From NCBI RefSeq assembly GCF_028473145.1, contig NZ_CP092370.1, positions 62,001 to 126,000 of the forward strand: 64,000 bases of DNA, written 5' to 3'. The position numbers were made by a program, and so were the translations under genes. This DNA comes from Flavobacterium sp. CBA20B-1 (GTDB lineage Bacteria > Bacteroidota > Bacteroidia > Flavobacteriales > Flavobacteriaceae). The notes below the pieces were generated by a model. The model saw only the letters and a list, made by a program, of their open reading frames with translations, was not told the DNA's origin and did not search any database. This document shows, one piece after another, positions 25,971 to 34,407 of the stretch (the first letter of the stretch is position 1; each line of letters opens with the position of its first letter).

Positions 25971-26429
25971 TTAATTAACCGGAACATTTTGCAATTTCTC
26001 CATTCCTTCTGTAAAAAGTGCAGCAGCGGGAAATGCTTCTTTTTCGTCTCCAGTGTTTAAAAGTGCACCGTCTTTAAAAAAGTAATCGGCATATTGCAAC
26101 AATCTATTGGCGTTATTTGCATCGGTTTCTTCGACAATACAAGCTATTAACGCCCCTTCCTTATAATAAAAAACTTTCTGCAAGGTATGTTTTTCATAAA
26201 CGGTATGAATAATGGAAAACACCGAATCGTTCGAAAGCAAATAATAAGCGGTGTCATAAGTTGTATTGTTAGAAAGACTTCCCTTTTTGTTGATGGGGTC
26301 AAACCATTCGTTTTGAGAGGTTTTTTGGATATAGTTTTGAATTGTTTGAATGTCTTCGTGGCTGTTTTGTGCAAAAGTGGATGCAATTGCAAAAAATAAA
26401 AGGCAAGTTGTTATGATTTTTTTCATCAT
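25971..26429 (-). CDS. small secreted hypothetical protein
   Basis: This 152-residue protein has a signal peptide (KKIITTCLLFFAIASTFAQ). The mature part is mixed alpha/beta with no motif I know; one Cys lies in GALIACIVEE. It begins one base after the stop of the M28 peptidase gene, so the pair is co-transcribed and translation is probably coupled. A role as a partner of the peptidase is only a contextual guess. Confidence 0.6.
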   Translation of the reverse strand: MMKKIITTCLLFFAIASTFAQNSHEDIQTIQNYIQKTSQNEWFDPINKKGSLSNNTTYDTAYYLLSNDSVFSIIHTVYEKHTLQKVFYYKEGALIACIVEETDANNANRLLQYADYFFKDGALLNTGDEKEAFPAAALFTEGMEKLQNVPVN

Positions 26430-26430
26430 T

Positions 26431-27444
26431 TTATTTTAGTTTAATTCGTTCGTTTCTATTTGCTAGTTCCCAAGCTGTTACAAAAATAAGCTGTGTGCGT
26501 TTAAGCATTTCATCAAAATTAATTTTGTCAACAGTGTCGGTTGGTTTGTGGTAATCGGCATGTTCTCCGCTGTAATAAAAAATTACGGGAATGTTGTATT
26601 TTGCAAAATTGTAATGATCAGAACGGTAATAAATCATTTCGGGATGCTTATCATCATTATAGGTGTAATCTAAAACCAGATCGGTATATTTTTTATTCAT
26701 GGCTTCAGAAATATCGTGCAATTCGGTGCTTAATTTATCGCTTCCCACCAAATAGATGTATTCTTTTTTATTTTTTTGATACGTAAAATCTCTCCTTCCA
26801 ATCATATCCACATTCAAATCGGCAACAATTTGTTCTAAAGGAATTATTTTAGAATTCACAAAAAAGCGAGAACCGTGCAAACCATATTCTTCTCCGGTGC
26901 AATGGAGAAATACAATCGAACGTTTTGGTCCGTTACCGTTTTTCTCAGCAATTTTAAACATACGCGCTAGTTCTAACAAAGCCGTTGTTCCTGTTCCATT
27001 ATCATCAGCGCCATTATATATTTCGCCATTTGCAATTCCCACATGGTCGTAATGTGCAGAAATCACCAAATATTCGTCGGGTTTTTCGCTTCCTTTTATA
27101 TAAGCCACCACATTTTCGCTGTTGTTTAATTTAGGGCTGAACATACGTTTCATAGCTTCAGACGGAACAGCCTGAAAATAATCATCTGTTCCCGGCAAGG
27201 CTTCAATTTCTAAATTTTTATAAATGTTTCTTATATAATTTGCCGCCATTTTCTGCCCGGCTTCGCCTGTTTTTCTACCTTCCATTTCATCGCCCGCAAT
27301 TATAGAAAGATGTTTTACCAGTTCGTCTTTCGATAGATTTTCCATCATTTCTTTTACCCGATCTTTTTGTTTTTGAGCATAAATGGTGTTTGAATTTAAA
27401 AATCCGGCAACAATAAAAAGACCAATAATAGGTTTAAAATTCAT
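26431..27444 (-). CDS. secreted M28 family zinc aminopeptidase
   Basis: This 337-residue protein begins with a signal peptide (about 23 residues) and carries the two-zinc peptidase ligands: His and Asp in VISAHYDHVG, Asp in YNGADDNGTGTTALLELAR, Glu-Glu in HCTGEEYGLHGS, Asp in LNVDMIGR and the final His in YYSGEHADYHKPTD. These match M28 aminopeptidases of the Bacteroidota type, which trim peptides outside the cytoplasm. It lacks a type IX sorting domain, so it is periplasmic or exported by another route. It is followed directly by a small secreted protein. Confidence 0.9.
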   Translation of the reverse strand: MNFKPIIGLFIVAGFLNSNTIYAQKQKDRVKEMMENLSKDELVKHLSIIAGDEMEGRKTGEAGQKMAANYIRNIYKNLEIEALPGTDDYFQAVPSEAMKRMFSPKLNNSENVVAYIKGSEKPDEYLVISAHYDHVGIANGEIYNGADDNGTGTTALLELARMFKIAEKNGNGPKRSIVFLHCTGEEYGLHGSRFFVNSKIIPLEQIVADLNVDMIGRRDFTYQKNKKEYIYLVGSDKLSTELHDISEAMNKKYTDLVLDYTYNDDKHPEMIYYRSDHYNFAKYNIPVIFYYSGEHADYHKPTDTVDKINFDEMLKRTQLIFVTAWELANRNERIKLK

Positions 27445-27499
27445 TTTTGTGATTTTAGTTTACAGATACTAAAAATACTAATTTTACAAATAGCTATTG

Positions 27500-27507
27500 T
27501 ATATTTG
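27500..27507 (+). promoter_or_regulatory. -7 box of the SDR gene
   Basis: TATATTTG matches TAnnTTTG and lies 15 bases before the ATG at 27523. It overlaps the alternative TTG starts, which supports the ATG as the true start. Confidence 0.55.
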
Positions 27508-27522
27508 TTGAAAATATTAAAA

Positions 27523-28329
27523 ATGAACAAAGTTGTACTGATAACTGGCGGATCTTCAGGTATTGGCAAAACCGTTGGAAACTTTTTATTAACGAAAGGT
27601 TACACGGTTTACGGCAGCAGTAGAAATCCTGAAAACGTGACAGATAGTCGTTTTCCACTGGTTGCCATTGATGTGCGAAACAAGGAATCGATACAAAGTG
27701 CGGTTACTGAAATTATTGCAAAAGAAGGCAGAATTGATGTGTTGATTAACAATGCAGGAGTAGGAATTACCGGACCTATTGAGGAAATTCCTTTGGAAGA
27801 AATTCAAAATAATTTTCATACCAATGTTTTTGGACCTATTGAAGTTATGAAAGCCGTTTTACCACAAATGCGTCAACAAAAATCGGGCTTGATTATTAAT
27901 GTAACGTCGATTGCGGGATATATGGGCTTGCCTTACCGCGGGATTTATTCGGCTTCGAAAGGAGCTTTGGAACTGCTAACCGAATCGATACGAATGGAAG
28001 TGAAACCTTTTAATATACGAGTTACCAATGTGGCTCCGGGCGATTTTGCTACCGATATTGCTGCACGCCGTTTTCATGCGCCGGTTTTAGATCAATCTCC
28101 ATACAAAGAAATTTACAGTCAACAATTGGCTACAATCAACGAGCATGTGAATGATGGCGGCGATCCCATAGAAATGGCAAAAGCAATTAACGCAATTATT
28201 CAAACAAAAAATCCAAAAGTTCATTACAGAGTAGGGGCTTTCATGCAAAAGTTTTCTATCTTTCTAAAAAAGATTTTACCAGATACGGTGTATGAAAAAA
28301 TGTTAATGAATCATTATAAAATAAAATAA
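27523..28329 (+). CDS. SDR family NAD(P)-dependent oxidoreductase
   Basis: This 268-residue classical short-chain dehydrogenase has the cofactor motif TGGSSGIGKT near the N-terminus, NNAGVG, and the catalytic Ser in NVTSIAGY with YSASKGALELL (Tyr and Lys). Arg and Asn in the segment YGSSRNPENV suggest NADP use. The substrate cannot be told from sequence. I chose the ATG at 27523 because upstream TTG codons fall inside the promoter box. It is transcribed divergently from the M28 peptidase gene. Confidence 0.88.
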   Translation: MNKVVLITGGSSGIGKTVGNFLLTKGYTVYGSSRNPENVTDSRFPLVAIDVRNKESIQSAVTEIIAKEGRIDVLINNAGVGITGPIEEIPLEEIQNNFHTNVFGPIEVMKAVLPQMRQQKSGLIINVTSIAGYMGLPYRGIYSASKGALELLTESIRMEVKPFNIRVTNVAPGDFATDIAARRFHAPVLDQSPYKEIYSQQLATINEHVNDGGDPIEMAKAINAIIQTKNPKVHYRVGAFMQKFSIFLKKILPDTVYEKMLMNHYKIK

Positions 28330-28455
28330 TTTATTTGCCTCAAATTCGCAGATTTTTAGTAACTTTTAATGGTTAAAAATCTTAATCAAAGAATTCCTAT
28401 AAATTGAAATAATCTCCAATAAAAAGAACAAATAATAATTAAACACATCAAAACT

Positions 28456-29112
28456 ATGAAATTTTTTATAGATACAGCAAACCTAGACCAAATTAAAGAA
28501 GCACAAGCTTTAGGCGTTTTAGACGGCGTTACGACCAATCCGTCGTTAATGGCAAAAGAAGGCATTACAGGCAAAAACAATATTTTGAAACATTATGTGG
28601 ATATATGCGCTATTGTTGATGGCGATGTTTCGGCTGAAGTAATTGCTACCGATTTTGAGGGAATGATTAAAGAAGGCGAGGAGCTTGCAGAATTAAACGA
28701 GCAAATTGTGGTGAAAATCCCGATGACGAAAGACGGTATTAAAGCGTGTAAATACTTTTCTGAAAAAGGCATTAAAACCAATGTAACTTTAGTATTTTCG
28801 GCAGGTCAGGCATTATTGGCTGCAAAGGCAGGGGCAACGTATGTGTCGCCATTTATTGGTAGATTAGATGATATTTCTACCGATGGATTAAATTTAATCG
28901 ATGAAATTAGAATGATTTATGACAATTATGCCTTTGAAACGCAGATTTTAGCAGCATCGGTGCGCCATACCATGCATATTGTGAATTGTGCCAAAATTGG
29001 TGCCGATGTGATGACAGGACCTTTAAGTTCGATTTTAGGATTGCTGAAGCATCCACTCACCGATTTAGGTTTGGAACAATTCTTAGCTGATCACGCAAAA
29101 GGGAATAAATAG
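28456..29112 (+). CDS. fsa: fructose-6-phosphate aldolase / transaldolase-like (TalC/FSA)
   Basis: This 218-residue TIM-barrel protein has the opening [15 protein letters not shown], the motif [13 protein letters not shown], the Schiff-base lysine K87 in [11 protein letters not shown], and the segment ISPFIGR-like [10 protein letters not shown]. The length and motifs match the small TalC/FSA group, which are transaldolases or fructose-6-phosphate aldolases. Sequence alone does not separate the two activities. The non-oxidative pentose pathway link is supported by transketolase genes elsewhere in this window. A terminator follows. Confidence 0.9.
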   Translation: MKFFIDTANLDQIKEAQALGVLDGVTTNPSLMAKEGITGKNNILKHYVDICAIVDGDVSAEVIATDFEGMIKEGEELAELNEQIVVKIPMTKDGIKACKYFSEKGIKTNVTLVFSAGQALLAAKAGATYVSPFIGRLDDISTDGLNLIDEIRMIYDNYAFETQILAASVRHTMHIVNCAKIGADVMTGPLSSILGLLKHPLTDLGLEQFLADHAKGNK

Positions 29113-29118
29113 AAAAAG

Positions 29119-29152
29119 AAAGACTGCCGCAAAGAGGACAGTCTTTTTTTTT
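29119..29152 (+). terminator. terminator after the aldolase gene
   Basis: AAAGACTG and CAGTCTTT form an 8-bp stem with a 12-base loop, followed by nine T. Confidence 0.85.
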
Positions 29153-29330
29153 GATGAATAAAAAGTTAATTTTTCAATTTGCTTAAAAAATTGATGCAAA
29201 ATCAATTACATTTACGGTTATTTTTAAAATGTATATTAAAAAAATGCATTATTAGAATATAATCCATTTGGAGAAGTACGTTTAAAAATATGAGTATCTT
29301 TTTTTAAAATAACCATTTTTCTGGTAAACT

Positions 29331-32300
29331 ATGAATCTTAAAAAAGTGAAGTTGCTTAATGATTCCACAAAAAAACGAATCAATGTTCAAAACTTTTTTT
29401 GGCTGTTTTTGTTTTTATTTGTGATTAACTATCTTAGTTTAGGACAATCCTTACCCACTCGAATCAACATTCCAAATAGTACCCCGCCTGTTGTGCCTTT
29501 AGGTATTGGTGATTTTATAGAGGTTAACAATGCTTCCAGTGCGCAAAGTGCATTTACCGTTTCGCAATTGATAAATAATGTGCTCATATCTGGTGGTGGT
29601 AACTGTACAAGTGCCAATGCTACGAATGTTGTGGTTTCGCCCAATTTGCCGGCAACAAACTTAAACAGATCATGGGGGTATTTTAATAAGGCAAATGCCA
29701 ACTTTCCTTTTCAATCGGGTATTGTTCTGAGCACAGGTTTTGCACGAAAAGCAGGCAATAACTTTATAAACCCTATACTTTCTGATAACCTCAATTCAGG
29801 AGGTGATATTGATTTAGCCAATGTCCTAAATATTTCACCTATGGTATTATATGATGCCACTTATATTGAATTTGATTTTGTGCCTATAACCAATCAAATT
29901 ACTTTTAATTATATACTCGCTTCAGAGGAGTATGGCGATGGATATGAGTGCAGTTTTACTGATGCATTTGCTTTGTTGTTAAAGAAAGTAGGAGATCCTA
30001 CATATACCAACTTGGCTGTTTTGCCCAATTCAGGAGGAGTTGTGAGTACATCTAATATTCATCCGGCTGTGACAGGATCAGCAGGCTCTTGCGGAGCTGT
30101 AAACCAACAATATTTTGGAGGATACAATACCACAAATTCGGATATTAATTTTCAAGGAAGAACCATTCCATTGACTGCAACAGCAACTGTTATTCCTGGA
30201 GAAACCTATCATTTTAAAATGGTAATTGCAGATTATGCAGACGAAAAGTACGATACAGCTGTTTTTTTAGAAGCTGGCTCTTTTGATATTGGTGTAAAGA
30301 TTACAGATACATCAGGGAATATTTTGCCATCAAATATAAAAAAGTGTGAAGCCACGCAAATAATTAAAGCTAGTGTTTTGGCTACAAACGCAACCTATAA
30401 ATGGTTTCTTAATAATGTGCAAATTCCTGGTGCAATTTCAGATTCATACACAGTAACACAAACGGGTACTTATTCAGTAGAAGTAACAATACCTTCTAGC
30501 ACATGTGTGAGCACAGCAAGCATTACGGTTGATAACGGTACTGTACCACCACTTGATCTTACTGATATTAATGGAACCATTTTGCCAAGTAATTTGGTGC
30601 TTTGTGAAACTGTAAATACCACATTAAAAGCTACAACTTCTGCAGTAAATCCAACTTATCAATGGTATTTTAATAATACAATTATTTCAGGAGCTACACA
30701 AAGCACCTATACTGCCACTCAAATTGGAAATTATTCCGTAAAAGTAGCATCTAGCAATTTTGATTGCCCAGCAACAGCTGCGGTAGATGTAAACATAACT
30801 ACACTTGTACTAAATACGCCAGTAACTTTACAAGGCTGTTCTCCAACAAATACAGCTGTTTATAATCTTACAAATGCAGAAACATCTATCTCAACCCTTT
30901 CGGGAGTTACTTATTCTTACTACGAAAATTTAGCTGATGCACAGGCTATAAATGCCAATACTATTGCGGTACCAACAGCTTATAGCTCTGTTTCAAAAAC
31001 AGTTTATGCCGTTGCAAGTTGGGGGCCATGTTCGAAAATAGCTGCTATAGATTTACAAACAGTACTTTCACCAACAATTATTAATCAACCCGTTAATCAA
31101 ATTGTTTGTTTAAATAATAATGCAACAATAAATGTAAATGCAGTAAATGGAGTAGGTTATCAATGGCAGGTAGATACCGGTAGTGGTTTTACTAATTTAT
31201 CAAATAATACTGAATATTCTGGGGTTACCACAAATAGTCTTACTATTTCAAACGTTACCAATAGTTTAAATGGCTATACATATAAAGTAATAGTAAAAAG
31301 TAATTGTTTAAATGATTTGGCATCAAACGCAGTTACGCTAACAGTACCTCAAGTTAGAGGAAGTTTAACACAAAACAATGTGTTGTGCTTTGGTGAGAGC
31401 AATGGTAGTGCAACTGTTTCTGGTAATGGAGGATCAGCACCATACAGTTACTTATGGTCAAACAATGCTACAACAGCAGCAATATCTGGCTTAAGTGCCG
31501 GAACATATAGTGTTGTAATCACAGATGCAAATGGTTGTTTTGGAACAGAAACAGTTGTTATTTCGCAACCTACAGCACTTACCAATGTTGTAAACGTTAA
31601 AAACTTAAGTTGCAACAACGCAAATGATGGAACAATTGAGGTAATTCCAAGTGGTGGTACTCAACCATACACTTATACATGGTCGCACAATAATGCAACA
31701 ACACCAAAAGTAATAGGTTTAGCAGCAGGTACTTATACTGTGACCGTAAAAGATGCTAATAATTGTGTGAAAGTAGAAAATATAACAATCACACAACCAG
31801 AGATTTTATCTGCAACTGCAATAGCTAAGAATGTTAATTGTTTTGGAACAGCAACTGGTGAGGCTACAATAAATGTTTCTGGAGGAACTGCACCTTACAC
31901 TTACCTGTGGAGTAATGGAGGTAACACAGCAAATATTTCTAATATAAGTAAAGGCAATTATACCGTTTTAGTTACGGATGCAAATGGCTGTTCTTTAACA
32001 AAGGCTGTGACCATAACAGAGCCTAATGTTTTAAAAGTAGCTATTACCCAAACGAAAGCTGGTTGTAACGGAGCCCTAACCAACTCCGTAATAGCTATGC
32101 CAACAGGTGGTACACAACCATATACCTATTCTTGGTCAAATGGTGCAACCACTTCGACTGTTGATGATTTAGTGTCCGGCAATTATACTTTAACGGTATC
32201 AGATGCAAATGGTTGTACGGTGACCGAAAGTGTAACCGTGGTGCCAAACGTAGGATTATCTTTAAATTTTAGTAAAAAAAATGTGTCGTGTAATGGACTT

Positions 32301-34334
32301 GCTGATGGAAATATTACTGCAACTATCGTTGGTGGTAGAGCTCCTTTTACCTATAATTGGTCAAATGGAGCAACAACAGCATCAATTAGTAATCTATCGG
32401 CCGGAACCTATTCTTTAACCATAACAGATGATTATGGTTGTACGTTTACTGAGAGTATTACGATTGATCAACCAGATGTTTTAAATATTACATATCAGCA
32501 AAATAATGTACTTTGTTACGCAACTACCACAGGAAGCATTAACTTAAATGTAACGGGCGGAACACCACCTTATACCTACCAATGGTCTAATGGCAATACA
32601 TCGCAAAATATAAATCAATTACCTGCGGGCTTATACAATGTGTTAGTAATCGATAGTAAAAATTGTACTGCATCACAAAATATTTATATTACACAGCCAG
32701 CTGATATTCCACAACCTGTAACCACAAATCAAGTTTTTTGTATCAATGAAAATGCCACTGTAAGTGATTTAGTCGTTACTGGAACCGATGTGAAATGGTA
32801 CACAACTCCTTTTGGTGGAATACCTTTAAGCGGAACCCAACAGCTAGCTACTGGTAGTTATTACGCTTCGCAAACTATAAATGGTTGTGAAAATTATACA
32901 CGAGCAGCGATAAATGTAACGATAAATACAACCAATATACCAACAGGTTTAAGTGTTCAAGAATTTTGTGAACCTTATACACCGACTGTTGCGGATTTGA
33001 ATGTAAACGGTCAAAATATCAAATGGTATGATAAAGCAACAAATGGTGCGCCTTTATCTGCAACCACAAGTTTAGTTAATGGAACAACTTATTATGCCAC
33101 CCAAACAGTTAATGGTTGTGAAAGTGCCAACCGCTTTGCGGTGGTAGTAAACATTTACCCGAGTAATCCTATCACAACAACAAGCCTTGTCATTTGCAAC
33201 ACCGCATTGATTCAAAATATCTCAATCGATAACTTCAGTAGCTCGCAATTAAAATGGTACAGCAGTTTAACAAGTACACAAACATTACCAAGTACACATT
33301 TGCTTACAAACGGTGTTTATTATGTAAGCACATTTAATTATAACTTGTGCGAATCGGTTAGAAAACCTCTACAAATTATAACCACAGCAGGTGTAACAGT
33401 GCCAATTGTTTCCACACAACAAGTATTTTGCAACACTGCTTATGTTTCTGATTTAGTTGCAAACGGAATGCCGGGAGCAACTATTAATTGGTACAGTTCA
33501 GCACAAAGTGTTACACCTTTAGCAGCAAATACACCTTTATTAACAGGAACTTATTATGTAGAGCAAGAAATAATGCCTTGTAAATCACCAAGAATTGCTG
33601 TAGCAGTCCGTGTTTATCCTACTACAGCACCTATTATGACTGATTTTGTTTTGTGTGCAGGCGCAACAGTTGGTGATTTATACTTAAAAGCTTCTACTTC
33701 AACCAAATATGTATGGTATGTTGATAATTCTTCCACAACGCCTTTGCCCGATACATATAGTTTAACAACGGGTTATTACTATGTAGCGATAGATTATTCT
33801 GGATGCACATCAAGCAGAAGACAAGTTCATGTAAAAGTGAATACACGTCCCAATTCGCCTACAGGATTTTTAGTTCAAAATTTTACGAATCAAGCCAAAG
33901 TGTCCGATTTGATAATGAATCAGCCTTTCGTAACATGGTATTTAAGCTATAATGATGCAATAAATAGAATGAATCCTCTAGACGTTTCTGATTTTCTAGA
34001 AGATGGTGTCACTTATTATGGAGTAATAATTGATGAAAACGGCTGTCCAAGCTATCCAACTGCTGTAAAAGTAGGTATTACGCTTTCAGTGAATAACTTT
34101 GATTTAGCTGGTTTAAAATATTATCCAAACCCGGTAGAAAACGATTTAATAGTTAGTTACAAACACACCATTGAAAGTGTAGAAGTGTACAACATTACTG
34201 GGCAACGAATTTTAAAACAGTTAAATGATAATGAAACCGTTAAAATCAATTTTTCGCAATTCAGTTCCGGTACCTATATGGTTAAATTGTTTTCAGAAGA
34301 ACACACACAATTTATTAAGATTATTAAGAAGTAA
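29331..34334 (+). CDS. type IX-secreted surface protein with choice-of-anchor L and SprB repeats
   Basis: This 1667-residue exported protein has a signal segment ending near residue 39, then a choice-of-anchor L domain (about 50-310, with SEEYGDGYECSFTDAFALLL). Two or three Ig-like domains follow to about 670. Residues 682-1124 hold six SprB-type repeats, each near GGTxPYTYxWSNG...AGTYxVTVTDANGC. Then come about six units with a C-x(20-25)-x-W-Y core to about 1575. The C-terminus (YYPNPVENDLIV ... GTYMVKLF ... KIIKK) is a type A T9SS sorting signal. Such proteins serve adhesion or gliding; the specific partner is unknown. Confidence 0.9.
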   Translation: MNLKKVKLLNDSTKKRINVQNFFWLFLFLFVINYLSLGQSLPTRINIPNSTPPVVPLGIGDFIEVNNASSAQSAFTVSQLINNVLISGGGNCTSANATNVVVSPNLPATNLNRSWGYFNKANANFPFQSGIVLSTGFARKAGNNFINPILSDNLNSGGDIDLANVLNISPMVLYDATYIEFDFVPITNQITFNYILASEEYGDGYECSFTDAFALLLKKVGDPTYTNLAVLPNSGGVVSTSNIHPAVTGSAGSCGAVNQQYFGGYNTTNSDINFQGRTIPLTATATVIPGETYHFKMVIADYADEKYDTAVFLEAGSFDIGVKITDTSGNILPSNIKKCEATQIIKASVLATNATYKWFLNNVQIPGAISDSYTVTQTGTYSVEVTIPSSTCVSTASITVDNGTVPPLDLTDINGTILPSNLVLCETVNTTLKATTSAVNPTYQWYFNNTIISGATQSTYTATQIGNYSVKVASSNFDCPATAAVDVNITTLVLNTPVTLQGCSPTNTAVYNLTNAETSISTLSGVTYSYYENLADAQAINANTIAVPTAYSSVSKTVYAVASWGPCSKIAAIDLQTVLSPTIINQPVNQIVCLNNNATINVNAVNGVGYQWQVDTGSGFTNLSNNTEYSGVTTNSLTISNVTNSLNGYTYKVIVKSNCLNDLASNAVTLTVPQVRGSLTQNNVLCFGESNGSATVSGNGGSAPYSYLWSNNATTAAISGLSAGTYSVVITDANGCFGTETVVISQPTALTNVVNVKNLSCNNANDGTIEVIPSGGTQPYTYTWSHNNATTPKVIGLAAGTYTVTVKDANNCVKVENITITQPEILSATAIAKNVNCFGTATGEATINVSGGTAPYTYLWSNGGNTANISNISKGNYTVLVTDANGCSLTKAVTITEPNVLKVAITQTKAGCNGALTNSVIAMPTGGTQPYTYSWSNGATTSTVDDLVSGNYTLTVSDANGCTVTESVTVVPNVGLSLNFSKKNVSCNGLADGNITATIVGGRAPFTYNWSNGATTASISNLSAGTYSLTITDDYGCTFTESITIDQPDVLNITYQQNNVLCYATTTGSINLNVTGGTPPYTYQWSNGNTSQNINQLPAGLYNVLVIDSKNCTASQNIYITQPADIPQPVTTNQVFCINENATVSDLVVTGTDVKWYTTPFGGIPLSGTQQLATGSYYASQTINGCENYTRAAINVTINTTNIPTGLSVQEFCEPYTPTVADLNVNGQNIKWYDKATNGAPLSATTSLVNGTTYYATQTVNGCESANRFAVVVNIYPSNPITTTSLVICNTALIQNISIDNFSSSQLKWYSSLTSTQTLPSTHLLTNGVYYVSTFNYNLCESVRKPLQIITTAGVTVPIVSTQQVFCNTAYVSDLVANGMPGATINWYSSAQSVTPLAANTPLLTGTYYVEQEIMPCKSPRIAVAVRVYPTTAPIMTDFVLCAGATVGDLYLKASTSTKYVWYVDNSSTTPLPDTYSLTTGYYYVAIDYSGCTSSRRQVHVKVNTRPNSPTGFLVQNFTNQAKVSDLIMNQPFVTWYLSYNDAINRMNPLDVSDFLEDGVTYYGVIIDENGCPSYPTAVKVGITLSVNNFDLAGLKYYPNPVENDLIVSYKHTIESVEVYNITGQRILKQLNDNETVKINFSQFSSGTYMVKLFSEEHTQFIKIIKK

Positions 34335-34349
34335 ACCCTTAGAATCTAT

Positions 34350-34391
34350 AAAAAAAATCCGTTTCTACAATATTAGAAACGGATTTTTTTG
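34350..34391. terminator. bidirectional terminator between the surface protein gene and carB
   Basis: AAATCCGTTTCTA and TAGAAACGGATTT pair perfectly over 13 bases around a 6-base loop. A-rich and T-rich flanks allow termination on either strand, as expected between convergent genes. Confidence 0.9.
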
Positions 34392-34407
34392 TGCTTTAAA
34401 AAAGCTG

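Noticed and set aside
28330-28455. Possible interspersed repeat before the aldolase gene
   Set aside because: A short TCAAATTCGCAGATTT string vaguely resembles repeats seen elsewhere, but there is no second copy or structure in the window.
31374-32700. Direct DNA repeats in the surface-protein gene as a phase-variation array
   Set aside because: The repeats are conserved at the protein level but diverged in DNA, so slippage-type variation is unlikely.
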